A stretch of 64,000 nucleotides of DNA, from assembly GCF_002127325.2 (NCBI RefSeq), contig NC_035448.2, forward strand, positions 122,679,422-122,743,421, read 5' to 3'. This stretch comes from Helianthus annuus. Lineage: Eukaryota > Streptophyta > Magnoliopsida > Asterales > Asteraceae. Positions 17,119 to 29,035 of the stretch are shown here, piece by piece. How positions within the stretch are numbered: the stretch's first letter is position 1; the number at the start of each line of letters is the position of its first letter. A program made the position numbers and the translations under genes. The notes under the pieces were generated by a model. It had not been told where the DNA came from, did not search any database, and saw only the letters and a list, made by a program, of their open reading frames with translations.

Positions 17119-17393
17119 AAGGGTGTCCATTGTTTATGCGGTCATAGCAGGTGCAGGAAAGTAAAAGCGGCAGGATCACAAAGGCTTCATCCCCCAAACA
17201 GAGGATCCCTCCACCATTTGCGATCCTACCTATTGTCCAAAGGATCCAGGATCCTTAACCCTAAAAACTATTGTTCAAAGTTACAAACCATCATTGTTTC
17301 AAAACATCACAACCACAAAAAACCACTACCAAATTTTAAAAAATTGGGCTCCGGCTATGTCTAGAAATTTCCATCATTGCCCAATCCTGCAGC

Positions 17394-18990
17394 TCAAACC
17401 TTCGCTGCACCATCACCACCAGCTCCACTTGCTTCCCCCTGATCCTTGCCAACATCACCGCCTTCAAGCATAGGGATCTCCTCGGCCTCATCATCATCCT
17501 CCAACTCTGCTAACCTTGCCTTCCAGCCCTCCACATCCCATGTGCTCTTGTCAAAGGCAGGATCCTGAGCCTCCGCAGCCATCTGCAATTGGATCCTATA
17601 CATAGCTATTGCGGCGGAGACCTTGGCATCCTGGGTGATCTCCTGCTTCTCACAATCCATGTTGATCAGCATCTGAGCAGCTTCATCCTTGGTAGCCCGG
17701 AGTTCCTTCTCAAGATCAGCTATCTTGAGATCCTTCAGCACGCCCATTTGTTGGAGGTCGGCGATTTGGCTGTCCTGATCCTCAACATGGCCAAGATAGG
17801 TTTCTATTTCAGCAAGTTTCTGCAAAAAGGGAAAAGATAAGTTCAGGACCAGGTGATCCTCAAACAAGCAGGATCTACAATCAGGATATACAAGCAAGAG
17901 CGATGATCCTTACTTCATTAACGTAATCAAGAAACTGTTGGCGGAGCAGGGGAAATCCTTGAAGATCCTCAGAAGCCTTTCTCTTCTTTCCCTTACTCCT
18001 AATAGGTGCTTTAGGGGCTGAAGCAGATGGACTAGCAGCAGGGGTCTTCTTCCTTGTAGACTTGACATTAGCAAGATCATCGATACCAAACTTGGAGGCA
18101 GACTTGACAGATTTCCCAGCGCCTACACAATCAAAATAAGATAAGTACTTTAACTAATTTAAAAATCTTACATAGAACTACTTTTTAAATAAGGATACTT
18201 ACTTGACATTGTGGCAGATGCGGAGGATACTTCCTGTGAATCTTGAATGGCAACTTGAAAACTTCTGGTCTCAGGATCAAGCTTTTTGAAGGCTAGAACT
18301 CTCTCTCTTGCAGCAGGAGTCAACTTGAGATGAGCAACAGATATGGCTGCACAAAAAACAGAATATTAGTGATCCTCAAGGAACAAGTCTGATGGTGATC
18401 CTTCCAGGATCCTCTATCCTACCATGAGTAGCCCACTCCTTGGGCAGATCCTTCCCATTAGGGATGGTATCCCTCCTAACGAAGAAAAATCGTCGCTTCC
18501 AATTCGTGTCATTCTTGGTGACCTTAAGAACAGGGTGATCCTCCCCAGCTTTCCGTTTGAACAAATATCGGCAGGATCCAAACGTTGTGAGATCATACAT
18601 CTCAGACAGCTCCGCCATTCCTAGGTCGATCCCTTCTTGCTCGATGATCCTTTCAAAGGTATACAAAACCCTCCAGATCATCGGCATGGCTTGGATGTAA
18701 GATATGCCGGTCAGGGAAAAGAAAGATTGGGTGAAAGCTGGAAAGGGATACGTATAGCCTATGGTGAACGGAGTAACAGGAAAAGCTACCCAAGTATCGG
18801 AGACAAAGCCACTTAAAGCAGTGGGAGTGAAAGATTTAAAGATAGCATTCGCCGGAAAACAATGACGAATTCTATCAATATGAACATCGGTGAAACAACA
18901 CCTCTCATGGGGAGAATCCTTGATGATCCCTTGACTCTTCAAGGGACTATTCTTTTTAGGATCCTTATGAGGGGAGTTCCGTAGCAGCAT
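17394..18990 (-). CDS. Antisense four-exon gene of element B (intact, predicted 448 aa)
   Basis: Minus-strand exons are inferred at 18990-18423, 18346-18203, 18122-17914 and 17819-17394. All introns are GT-AG (76, 80 and 94 nt), with phases 1, 1 and 0. Exon lengths of 568, 144, 209 and 426 nt join into one frame without a stop. Exon 1 encodes a globular region with WKRRFFFVRR and resembles the plant 'putative gypsy type transposon' domain. Exon 3 has a basic stretch (GKKRK) that could be a nuclear localisation signal. Exon 4 is heptad-like and charged, probably coiled coil, with an acidic tail. Antisense ORFs here are known in Retand/Ogre elements; their function is unknown to me. It is intact although B's pol is dead. 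Confidence 0.8.
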
Positions 18991-19140
18991 ACTTGCAGAA
19001 TGTTGAAGAGAAACAAAGAAGCAGAAAGACAGAGTAAGAGAAGGAAGAAGGAAGAAGAAAGATACCTGATTGATCTTCGGACGAGATTATAAAGGGAGTT
19101 TCTTTGATTTTAAATGCGAATTGATCCTATCTCTATCTCC

Positions 19141-19184
19141 TATTTATAATGATGATCTGCAGGGCTGTCACTTCTGTGACGTAA
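19141..19184 (-). promoter_or_regulatory. Predicted promoter of the antisense gene (element B)
   Basis: A minus-strand TATAAATA (19148-19141) lies about 150 bp upstream of the ATG at 18990. A TGACGTAA bZIP-like site is at 19177-19184. The layout matches element D. Confidence 0.55.
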
Positions 19185-19288
19185 GAATTGCAATGGCTAG
19201 TTCGACTTTAACGGCTAGTTATCCGATTAGCTCGTTGCAGATAAGATCAAGCAAAATATAACTCATTTATTTACAATATCACTCCTTA

Positions 19289-19303
19289 TATTTTGGGGGC
19301 AAT
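19289..19303 (+). other. Polypurine tract before the 3' LTR of element B
   Basis: TATTTTGGGGGCAAT immediately precedes TGTTAGGG. Confidence 0.75.
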
Positions 19304-20022
19304 TGTTAGGGCTGGATTTTTATAACACATGATCCTTACATGTGATCCTAACCAGTGATCCTTGTTTCTTTGGCAGACAGTGATCCTCAGCAGGGTTCCA
19401 GGATCAGGATCACGGACCATCATAGGGATCCTCATGCTAACAGTTGTTTTCATTGAATTTAATGTTATCTTGCAGGAATGTCCAGCAGGATCCGCTCTTA
19501 GCATCGCAAACAAGGGACGCGTCTCTACAACTTTGGCATATGCTTAATCAGAGATGAACGTTGTAGAGGATATGGAAACTCGGCATGATTTAAGGGCGAT
19601 AATTTAGGCTAGATTTACTTTTATTTCTAAAGGGGTAATGAGCTGATTGTTAGTCTATTTACCTAAAATAGGCCACTCACACTTGTATATATAACACTCT
19701 TCCCCATTCGGAAGACGAACAACACATTTCTCACACGCTTAGACACTTGATACTATAGTGATCCTTGTACTCAGCTCATTATCATCCGAAGTTGTAACCA
19801 TTTTTTGTTATATTAAAGTTTGGTGATCGGTAGTTGCCATCACCCGAGGTTTTTTATGCCGGAGATCATTCATTGATCAAGGGCTTTTTCCTCGTATAAA
19901 TCCTTGTGTCATTTGCATATTTCTCACTAAAGTGATCCTTTACTTTTTCAACAAACCAAGCATCATTCCCCGTTTACTTAGAGTTTGGTTGCATTATCCT
20001 TGTGTGATTTTTGACCAAAACA
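19304..20022 (+). repeat. 3' LTR of element B (719 bp)
   Basis: Its termini match the other family LTRs. A TATATATAA box lies near 19686. By eye it contains about 13 AGGAT/ATCCT pentamers, where roughly 1.4 would be expected by chance. The right flank CTAAC (20023-20027) belongs to the gag of element A. Confidence 0.9.
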
Positions 20023-20024
20023 CT

Positions 20025-21779
20025 AACCATGGATTCATGCAGGATACAGGTATCAACCATGCTATGGCCAGAGAACTACAAAAACTGAAGGATATGATAT
20101 CAAGTGTTCCAGGGGTAGTCAAACCTATCCCGGAGATTGCAGATGGAAGCTATAAGGTATCTCGTTTTGCACCACCAATTTGTGATACTGAGATACCCAA
20201 AAGATTCCATATCCCTACTATGAAGCTGTATGATGGTACAACGGATCCTGAGGAACACATAGCACAATACAGGGAGAGGATGGAGATCAATCCTATTCCA
20301 GAAAAGTTAAAGGAAGCATGCCTGTGCAAGGGATTTGGATCCACTCTTACTGGATCAGCTCTTAAGTGGCTGCTAAGTCTTCCCCCTTACTCTATTACTT
20401 CATTCGCTAATTTAGTTAACTTATTCAATAATCAATTTTCTTGTAGTAGAAAATTTGAACGATTGACTAGCGATTTATATAGGATAACTCAGGGTCATAA
20501 TGAATCATTAAGGGATTATATAACCAAATTTAGTAAAGAATCCTTGGATATTCCTAACTTGGATGTGGCCACAGCTGTTGAGGCCTTCAAGATGGGATTA
20601 CTTATGGATTCATTGTTCTATGATGATCTTGTTATGACACCATGCAGGAACCTAGACGAAGTAAGAACTCGGGCACTCAGGTTCATCCGGTTAGAGGATG
20701 ACAAGAGGATCCAGGAGAGACAAGTAGGATCCTCAAAACAAGAAAAGCAAGGATCCTCTTTCAAAAGCAACAGATTCAAATCCTATAACAGAACTGACAA
20801 CCAGAACGTGCATGCTGTTGACCAAGAAGAGGATGATGAAGATTATCCTCCAATTTCTGAATACTATTTTTCCGTTGATAACCATGAACTAATCCTTGCA
20901 ATGCAGAATCTAGGAGAAAAAGCCAGATGGCCCAGAAAAAATGACAAACCAGCCGGAACTAAAGACAAATCAAAGTGGTGTGCATACCACGAGGATTTTG
21001 GGCATTTAACCGAAGAATGCATCGCATTAAGAAAGGAAATTGGATATCTGCTAAGCAAGGGGCATCTAAAAGAGTTGTTGGGAAGGAAAAAGCAAAGGAC
21101 TCAGGATCCTGAAAGGATCCCTGAGAAAGCTCCAGCTCCTCCGGCAGATGCACAAGTGATCAACTTTATTTTTGGAGGATCAGACATCTGTGGTACATCC
21201 TTCTCAGCAGCTAAATGGCATGCAAAGGAAGCTAAAATGGATAACGGAGAAAGACCTATTCGAACATCAAGTGTCTCGGAAGGAAAAATCATAACCTTTG
21301 ATGAGGATGATAGAATTAACATCCAGGATCCTCATCATGATAGTTTAGTTATTACTCTTTTTATTTCTAACCATTTTGTCTGCAGGATCCTTATTGACGG
21401 AGGAAGCTCAGTAAACATTATCCAGCTTGATGTTCTGAAGAAAATGGGTATCCCTGAATCAGATATCACACCAAGATCCTCTGTGCTTGTAGGATTTAGT
21501 GGCGAAACTAAGAAAACCCTGGGGGACATCAAACTCCCAATTTATGTGGAAGGATTACATAATTATCAAAAGTTTTGTGTTATTGACTATTTGTCTTGCT
21601 GCAATGTTATCCTTGGCAGGCCCTGGATACACGATATGAAGGCAGTCCCATCCACCTACCATCAGTGTGTGAAGCTCCCTAGCCCATGGGGAATAATCAA
21701 GATCGATAGTGATCAACAGGAGGCTAAGGATTGTTACACCTCATCAATGAAACCAGCCTCGAAATCAAGGGAGCAATAG
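20025..21779 (+). CDS. gag-pro: gag-protease of element A, N-terminally truncated by insertion of B, otherwise open
   Basis: The frame is open from the junction to the TAG at 21777. It matches residues from NHGFMQDTG onward of the C gag: the capsid-like domain with LYDGTTDPEEH, the Cys/His motif CAYHEDFGHLTEEC, and the protease with IDGGSS and ILGRPWIHD. The first in-frame ATG after the junction is internal gag. The frame also extends back into the adjoining LTR, but only from a GTG, so that extension is not a credible start. Confidence 0.85.
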   Translation, partial: NHGFMQDTGINHAMARELQKLKDMISSVPGVVKPIPEIADGSYKVSRFAPPICDTEIPKRFHIPTMKLYDGTTDPEEHIAQYRERMEINPIPEKLKEACLCKGFGSTLTGSALKWLLSLPPYSITSFANLVNLFNNQFSCSRKFERLTSDLYRITQGHNESLRDYITKFSKESLDIPNLDVATAVEAFKMGLLMDSLFYDDLVMTPCRNLDEVRTRALRFIRLEDDKRIQERQVGSSKQEKQGSSFKSNRFKSYNRTDNQNVHAVDQEEDDEDYPPISEYYFSVDNHELILAMQNLGEKARWPRKNDKPAGTKDKSKWCAYHEDFGHLTEECIALRKEIGYLLSKGHLKELLGRKKQRTQDPERIPEKAPAPPADAQVINFIFGGSDICGTSFSAAKWHAKEAKMDNGERPIRTSSVSEGKIITFDEDDRINIQDPHHDSLVITLFISNHFVCRILIDGGSSVNIIQLDVLKKMGIPESDITPRSSVLVGFSGETKKTLGDIKLPIYVEGLHNYQKFCVIDYLSCCNVILGRPWIHDMKAVPSTYHQCVKLPSPWGIIKIDSDQQEAKDCYTSSMKPASKSREQ

Positions 21780-21785
21780 CAATTA
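21774..21785 (+). promoter_or_regulatory. Putative stop-codon readthrough signal between gag-protease and pol (element A)
   Basis: CAA TAG CAA TTA, followed in frame by pol. Confidence 0.75.
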
Positions 21786-24700
21786 AAGTATCCTCCAAGG
21801 GGTGTCTTGGAGGCAAGAGAGCAGGATGTGGACGAAATCCTCTTGGATCCTGATGATCCTGAATCCAAAATCTACATCGGATCAGGGATCCTTGATAAAA
21901 TGAAAGAAGACATAGTATCCTTCCTCAAAAGAAGAAAATCTACCTTTGCATGGAAACATGAGGATATGACAGGTATATCTAAGGATATTATCACTCATAA
22001 ACTTGGCATTGACAGGTCAGTTAAACCAATCCATCAAAAAAGGAGGAAGTTTGCACCAGAAAGAAATGCCATTATCCAGGAAGAGGTAGAAAGATTACTA
22101 CGAGCATGTATGATTAGAGAAGTGAAGTATCCAAAATGGATGGCCAATGTGGTTGTTGTTCAAAAGAAAAATGGAAAGTGGAGGGTATGTGTCGATTTCA
22201 TTGATTTGAATAAGGCATGTCCTAAGGATCCTTTCCCATTACCCCACATTGACTCCATGGTGGATGCAACGGCGGGTCATGAACTGTTAACCTTTATGGA
22301 TGCATCGTCTGGATTCCAACAAATTCAGATGGAACCATCTGACCAAGAGGATACGGCTTTTATGACCCCAACCGGTTTATATTGTTATATTGCTATGCCT
22401 TTTGGATTAAGAAATGCAGGTGCAACATATCAAAGGCTGGTGAATATGATGTTCAAGGATCAGATTGGACAAACTATGGAAGTGTACATAGACGATATGG
22501 TGGTGAAATCCAAAAAAGGTGAGGATCACCTAAGGGACTTGGAGGAAGCATTTGATATCCTTGATAATTATAACATGAAGCTTAATCCTTTAAAATGTCA
22601 CTTTGGTGTTAAAGCAGGTAAATTCTTAGGATATATGGTAACCCAGAGGGGCATTGAAGCAAGCCCGGAACAAATCAAAGCATTGGTGAATATCAAATCC
22701 CCTGCCAACGCTAAGGATGTGCAAAGGCTAACAGGCAGGATAGCAGCTCTAAACAGATTCATATCCAAATCCTCAGAAAAATGTAAAGAATTCTATGATA
22801 TCCTAAGAAAGAACAAGAAATTCGAATGGACTGAAAAGCATGAGAATGCTTTACAAGCCCTAAAAGAATACATGTCCTCAGCCCCAGCATTGATGAAACC
22901 AGAAAAAGGAGATGTGTTATCCTTATACCTTGCGGTATCCTCAAAAGCAGTAAGTGCAGTCCTTGTTAAGGATCATGAAGGTACACAATATCCTGTCTAT
23001 TATGTAAGTAAGAGTTTACTTGATGCTGAATCCAGGTATTCACACCTTGAAAAACTTATTCTTGCACTGATTATGGCATCTACTAAACTAAGACATTATT
23101 TTGAAACCCATGTTATTGTTGTTAGAACTAATTTCCCAATTAAGAATGTCCTCAGGAAACCAGAGATGTCCGGAAGAATGGCTAAGTGGGCAGTAAAGCT
23201 TAGTGCCCATGGTATAAGATATGAGCCCAGAACAACCATCAAATCCCAAGCATTAGCAGACTTTGTGGCTGATTTCAGTAGTGATTTACAAAAGGAAGCC
23301 GAATTGGAAGTCCAGCAGCTGGATGAAACTAAGGATCCTTGGATACTACGTACTGACGGATCCTCAAATGTTAAAGGCACGGGGCTTGGTATACTACTAA
23401 AATCGCCACAGGGGGGACATAATACCCCATTCCATAGCTTGTGAGTTCCAAGCCACTAATAATGAGGCTGAATATGAAGCCTTAATCACTGACTTACAAA
23501 TTGCTAAGCATATGGGGGTCAGGTATCTTGAGGTATACGTGGATTCATTGTTAATCACTAATCACTTTAATGGATCCTATGCTGTTAAAGGTGAAAAACT
23601 AACCAAATATTTAGAGATAGTCAAAGAATTGGCACTCTCCTTTGTTTCCTTCAGTTTGACACAGGTACCAAGGGAGGAAAATACAGAAGCTGATGCATTG
23701 GCCAATCTAGGATCATCTTTGAAGATCCCAGAGGATATAAGTATCCCCATCATCCATATCCTGGCCCCTGCTATTGAAAATCAGGTGGCCATGGAAATAG
23801 AAGAGGATTCTGCAATGATCCCTAGTGAGGATACTCAATCTTGTTCAGGATCACGGATCTCACCAATCATGAGATACTTACAGCACGGATAGATTCCTAT
23901 GGGAGAAAATCCTAGGGCTTTCAGAATTAAGGTATCTCAATTCACAATCTTAAATAATATGCTATATAAGCGATCTCTTGCAGGACCATATTTAAGATGT
24001 ATCGAGGATCCTGAAGTTCAAGAAGTGTTAAAAGACTTCCATGAAGGAGATTGTGGAAACCACACTGGGGGCAGGGCATTGTTCTCGAGGATCTTAAGGA
24101 CAGGATACTACTGGCCAACTATGAAAAGGGATGCTGTGGAGTATGCTAAGAAGTGTGATCCTTGTCAAAAACACAGCAATATCCTTCATCAGCCGGCTGA
24201 ATTTCTACATCCTATACCATCCTCTTGGCCATTTATGAGATGGGGGATGGATATAGTTGGCAAGCTCCCTAAGGCACCTGGTGGAAAAGTATTCATGCTT
24301 GCTATGACTGACTACTTCTCCAAGTGGATAGAGGCTGAAGCTTTTGCCCAAGTCAGAGAAAAAGAAGTTATATCCTTTATTAAGAGAAACATTATCACTA
24401 GATTTGGCATTCCTTCTGAAATTGTATGTGATAATGGTTCCCAATTTATTGGGAGCAGGACTACGAACTTTTGTGACAGTTGGGGGATTAAGATGATAAC
24501 GTCAACACCAGTCCACCCACAAGCCAATGGTCAAGCAGAATCATCCAACAAGATCATCATCAACAATCTGAAGAAGAAACTTGGATCCAAGAAGGGGAAA
24601 TGGGCAGAGGAATTGCCTTATGTGCTTTGGGCTGATAGGACAACCCCCAAGAATGCTACTGGTCAAACACCCTTCTCTTTGGTGTTTGGGGCAGAATCAG

Positions 24701-25086
24701 TGATCCCAACAGAAATGGTGGTTCCAACTGCTAGAACAAGCACCCGTGATCCTGAGGAGAATGATGCAAACCTGGCTCAAGACTTGGATACTATTGAAGA
24801 AATCAGGGATCTGGCTAGGATAAGGATGGCCAGCTACCAACAAAGAATGGCTGGTGCTTACAACAAAAATGTCAGGATAAGGAAATTCTAAGTTGGGGAT
24901 ATGGTATTGAGAAAAGCATTCCAAAATACCACCAATCCTGCTGATGGGAAATTGGCACCAAAATGGGAAGGCCCTTATTTGATCGAAGCCGAAGCAGGAA
25001 AGGGGGCATATAGATTGCTTACCATGGAAGGTAATCTGTTACCAAGAGCCTGGATTGCTGTCCACTTGAAAAAATATTTCATGTAA
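21780..25086 (+). pseudogene. pol: pol of element A with one frameshift and two nonsense codons
   Basis: The order is RT (YIDDMVVKSK), RNase H, archaeal-type RNase H, integrase with intact HHCC and DDE residues, and a C-terminal module. One extra G in the run at 23411-23416 (six instead of five) shifts the frame in the second RNase H. A TAG at 23890-23892 replaces a Glu codon. A TAA at 24889-24891 replaces a Gln codon shortly before the chromatin-proximal end of integrase. The three pieces are 21807-23444, about 23446-24891 and 24892-25086. Confidence 0.9.
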
Positions 25087-25597
25087 GCAGGATCCTTCTG
25101 GCATGAGTGATCCTTACATTGGAAGTATCTTTCAAGGATCCCTGAAGCATCAATGATCCTTACTCTAGTAATGTCCTAAGCTTGAACTCTTATTTACATA
25201 TCTTCTTATTTAAGGATAAGGATCATGTATCCTTCATCCTTCTCTCACGAGATTTTGAGTTCTGATAAGTCCATGTATCCTTAGCATAATGTCAACAATC
25301 TTCAGAAGCAACTCAGATCCTTGGGCTTGTCCCCAGTTATCCTTGGGCTTGTCCCCAGTTTTCGCCTGTAGCGCACGATGATCCTGGTATAGTTCACGTC
25401 TTTGGGACCAGTACTCGCTTTAGGGGCTGATAACCTCATCGTACTGGCTATACCTAGGATCCTACGTATAATGGTAGACGTACCATACATCCGTTCCTAA
25501 GGTTTCTAACGTTTTCACGTTAGCTAAGGTTTTGGCATTTTCATGTCACTAAGTTTGGATAGTCGCCAGTGAGGGCCATACTCCAGTTTACATACGA

Positions 25598-25688
25598 TCC
25601 TTGGGCTTGTCCCCAGTTATCCTTCGGGCTTGTCCCCAGTGATCCGTTGGGCTCGTCCCCAGTTATCCTTTGGGCATGTCCCCAGTTA
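25598..25688 (+). repeat. 23-bp tandem repeat (element A)
   Basis: About four GGGCTTGTCCCCAGTTATCC-type units. Two more lie at 25318-25360. Confidence 0.8.
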
Positions 25689-26145
25689 CTAACTTATCTT
25701 TTATATTGGCTTAGTCCCAAGTTATGTTCTATTTTTCAGGTTTTCGAAGTTAAACAATTAAGGATCCTTAATCCTTATTATCCATTAAAGTTTCACTTAT
25801 GGTTATCCTGATTAAAGGTTAGGATCCTAACTTGGATCCTCATGTATGATCCTTAACTATTTTCAATTTCATTCATTATTTGTTTGAATAACCCTTAGAC
25901 TTTGACAACTAGACCTATGATCCTTAAAATAAACTACTTTGAAAATTTTCGATTATAGGATATTTGATCCAGGATCATATCCTAAATTTCTTAAACATAA
26001 TTTGCTTAACTTTTCTTACTCAAACAAATATATATCAAAACAATTGGAAATTAAAAGGATAAACAAGGATAACAACACAAGATAAGCCAAAAGGATTAGA
26101 GTTATTTTATTAACAAAAGTTTAAACCCTTCAAAGTTGTCAAAAT

Positions 26146-26197
26146 TGCCAACCCACGTTTCTACCAGCAAAATGTGACCCGTCCACATGGGTTGGCA
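26146..26197. repeat. Inverted repeat between pol and antisense gene (element A)
   Basis: TGCCAACCCA and TGGGTTGGCA arms, as in D and B. Confidence 0.6.
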
Positions 26198-26457
26198 AAG
26201 GGTGTCCATTGTTCATGCGGTCATAGCAAGTGCAGGAAATTCAAGGCGGCAGGATCACAATGGCTTCATCCCCCAAACAGAGGATCCCTCCACCATTTGT
26301 AATCCTACCTATTGTTCACAGGATCCTAGATCCTCAACCCTAAACTATTGTTCAAATACAGACTATAATTGTTTTAAAACATCACAAACCACCAAACAAA
26401 AAAAAAATTAGGCTCCGGCTATGTCTAGAAGTTTCCTTCATCGCCCAATCCTGCAGC

Positions 26458-28013
26458 TCAATCCTTCGCTGCACCATCACCACCAGCTCCGCTTGCCTCT
26501 CCAGCATGATCCTTGCCAGCCTCTCCACCCTCAAGCATCGGGATATCCTCAGCCTCTTCATCATCATCAAGCTCTGCCAGCCTCGCCTTCCAACCCTCTA
26601 CATCCCATGTGCTCTTATCGAAGGCAGGATCCTGAGCCTCCATAGCCATCTGTAGCTGGATCTTATACATGGTTATTGCAGCAGAGACCTTGGCATCCTG
26701 GGTGATCTCATGCTTCTCATAATCAAAATTGATCAGCATCCTGGCAGCATTATCCTTGGTGGCCCGGAGCTCCTTCTCAAGATCAGCTATCTTAAGATCC
26801 TTCAGCACACCCATTTGTTGGAGGTCAGCAATTTGGCGGTCTTGATCCTCGACGTGGCCAACATAAGTCTCTATCTCAGCAAATTTCTACAAGGAAAACA
26901 AGGCATAACATCAGAAACAAGTGATCCTCAAAACTGTCAGGATACACAAACAGGGGCAGTGATCCTTACCTCGTTGAAGTAGTCCAGAAACTGTTGGCGG
27001 AGCAGGGGCAGACCTTGTAAATCCTCAGAGGCCTTTCTCTTCTTTCCTTTACCCCTAATAGGTGCTTTAGGGGCTGAAGCAGTTGGGCTAGCAGCAGGAG
27101 TCTTCTTCTTTGCGGATTTGACATTGGTAAGATCATCGATGCCGAACTTTGAAGCAGACTTAGAGGATTTTCCAGCACCTACACAACCAAAATAAGATAA
27201 GTATTCTAATTAAACTTGAAAATCCTACATAGAATTACTTTTTAAATGAGGATACTTACTTGACATTGTGACAGAGGCAGAGGACACTTCTTGAGAATCC
27301 TGGGTGGCAACCTGGAAAGTTCTTGTCTCCGGATCAAGCTTCTTAAAGGCCAAGAGTCTCTCTTTTGCAGCAGGAGTCAACCTAAGATGAGCAACGGATA
27401 TAGCTGCACAATAAACAAGAAAATGTTAGTGATCCTCTATCCTACCATGGGTAGCCCACTCCTTGGGCAAATCCTTCCCATTAGGGATGGAATCTCTCCT
27501 AACAAAAAAGAATCGTCGCTTCCAGTTCGTGTCATTTTTGGTCACTTTGAAAACAGGGTGATCCTCTCCAGCTTTTCGCTTGAACAAATATCGGTGGGAT
27601 CCAAAAGTTGTAAGATCATACATCTCACCCAACTCCGGCATACCAAGGTCAATACCCTCTTGCTCAATGATCCTTTCAAGGGTGTATAACACCCTCCAGA
27701 TCATCGGCATAGCCTGGATATAGCAGATGCCGGTAAGGGAGAAAAAAGATTGGGTGAATTGAGGAAAAGGATACGAATATCCTATCAAGAAAGGGATGAC
27801 CGGGAAAGCTACCCAAGTCTCAGAGATGAAATCACTCAAAGCGGTAGGACTAAAAGACTTGAAAAGGGTTTCCGCCGGGAAACAACGATGGATTTTATCG
27901 ATTTGAGGGTCGGTGAAGCAACACCTCTCGGAGGGGGAATCTTTGATGATCCCTTGACCCTTTAAGGGGCTGTTCTTCTTAGGATCCTTACAGGGGGAGT
28001 TCCGGAGCAACAT
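26458..28013 (-). CDS. Antisense four-exon gene of element A (all exons open, intron 1 shortened; predicted 449 aa)
   Basis: Inferred exons are 28013-27446, 27403-27260, 27178-26970 and 26886-26458, with lengths 568, 144, 209 and 429 nt. Frame phases and GT-AG borders match B, and no exon has a stop. The ATG at 28013 (MLLRNSP) is the one conserved in B and D; the open frame extends 13 codons further upstream. Intron 1 is only 42 nt because of an internal deletion, below the usual minimum for plant introns, so splicing may fail here. If retained, translation would stop soon after the GTAGG donor. Introns 2 and 3 are 81 and 83 nt. Confidence 0.75.
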
Positions 28014-28153
28014 CTTTACAGAAGAATGGAAAGAAGAAGAAAAACAGAGCAAGAGAGAAGAAGATGAAAAGAAGGATACCTGGTTGATCTTCTGAATGCG
28101 GTTATAAAGGGAGTTGCTTTGAATTTAAATGCATTCGATCCTATCCCTATTTC

Positions 28154-28161
28154 TATTTATA
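28154..28161 (-). promoter_or_regulatory. TATA box of the antisense gene (element A)
   Basis: Minus-strand TATAAATA, about 140 bp upstream of the ATG. The upstream TGACGTAA site of D and B has changed here. Confidence 0.45.
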
Positions 28162-28302
28162 ATCATGATTGTGCAGGGCTGTCACCTCCATGACATCAGA
28201 TCGCAACGGATAGTTCCACCTTAACGGCTATATATCCGTTGAGTTAGTTATAGATAAGATTCAGCAAAATATTACTTGTTTATATTACATAAATACTCCT
28301 TA

Positions 28303-28317
28303 TATTTTGGGGGCAAT
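28303..28317 (+). other. Polypurine tract before the 3' LTR of element A
   Basis: TATTTTGGGGGCAAT precedes the LTR start, as in D and B. Confidence 0.75.
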
Positions 28318-29035
28318 TGTTAGGGCTGGATTTTTATGACCTATGATCCTTACATGTGATCCTAACAAGTGATCCTTGCTTCTTTGGCAGATAGTGATCC
28401 TCAGAGGAGCTCCAGGATCAGGATCACGGATCATCCTAAGGATCCTCATACTAACGACTGTTCTCTTTGGACTTAATGTTATCTTGCAGGAATTACGAGT
28501 TGGATCTGGTCTTTGCAACGTAAACAAGGAATCTATCACGCTAATCTCGCACATGCATAATCAAAGATGGACGTTATAAAGAATATGGAAACTCAGCACA
28601 ATACAAGGGCGATTATTTAGGCTAAAATTACTTCTATTTCTAAAGGGGTAATGAGCTAGTAGTTAGGTGATTTGCCTAAAATAGAACCACACACACTTGT
28701 ATAAATGGCACTCTTGAACATTCGGAAGACACAACACATTTCTCACACGCTTTAGCATACGATACTATAGTGATCCTTGTACCTAGCTCGTTACCATCCG
28801 AAGTTGTAAACATTGTTTGTTATATTGAAGTTTGGTGATCGGTAGTTTCCATCACCCGAGGTTTTTTATGCCGGAGATCATTCATTGATCAAGGGCTTTT
28901 TCCTCGTATAAAACCTTGTGTCACTTGTGCAATTTTCATTATAGTGATCCTTATCTTTGTTCATCAAACCAAGCATCATTCCCCGTTTACAAAGAGTTTG
29001 GTTGCATTATCCTTGTGTGATTTTTGACCAAAACA
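28318..29035 (+). repeat. 3' LTR of element A (718 bp)
   Basis: The termini are TGTTAGGGCTGG and GACCAAAACA. The right flank ATATA (29036-29040) lies in the RT of element E. Confidence 0.9.

Larger units (their letters stand above)
16012..17390 (+). other. 3' noncoding region of element B
   Basis: No coding frame is seen. It contains the 23-bp minisatellite and a conserved inverted repeat (17067-17118; arms TGCCAACCCA and TGGGTTGGCA). Confidence 0.7.
25087..26455 (+). other. 3' noncoding region of element A
   Basis: No coding frame is seen. It contains the 23-bp minisatellite (about 25598-25688) and the conserved inverted repeat (26146-26197). Confidence 0.7.
20023..29035 (+). mobile_element. 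Element A: Tat/Retand-like retrotransposon, gag to 3' LTR
   Basis: It starts inside gag (NHGFMQDTG) directly after the LTR end of element B and runs through pol, the antisense gene, PPT and LTR. The N-terminal gag third and 5' LTR should be upstream of the window. Its LTR end at 29035 abuts the minus-strand RT of element E. Confidence 0.85.

Noticed and set aside
19932..20024. A gag frame that appears to start inside the LTR of element B and fuse with gag of element A
   Set aside because: The extension begins at GTG, not ATG, and simply reads through the LTR junction by chance. The first ATG after the junction is internal gag.
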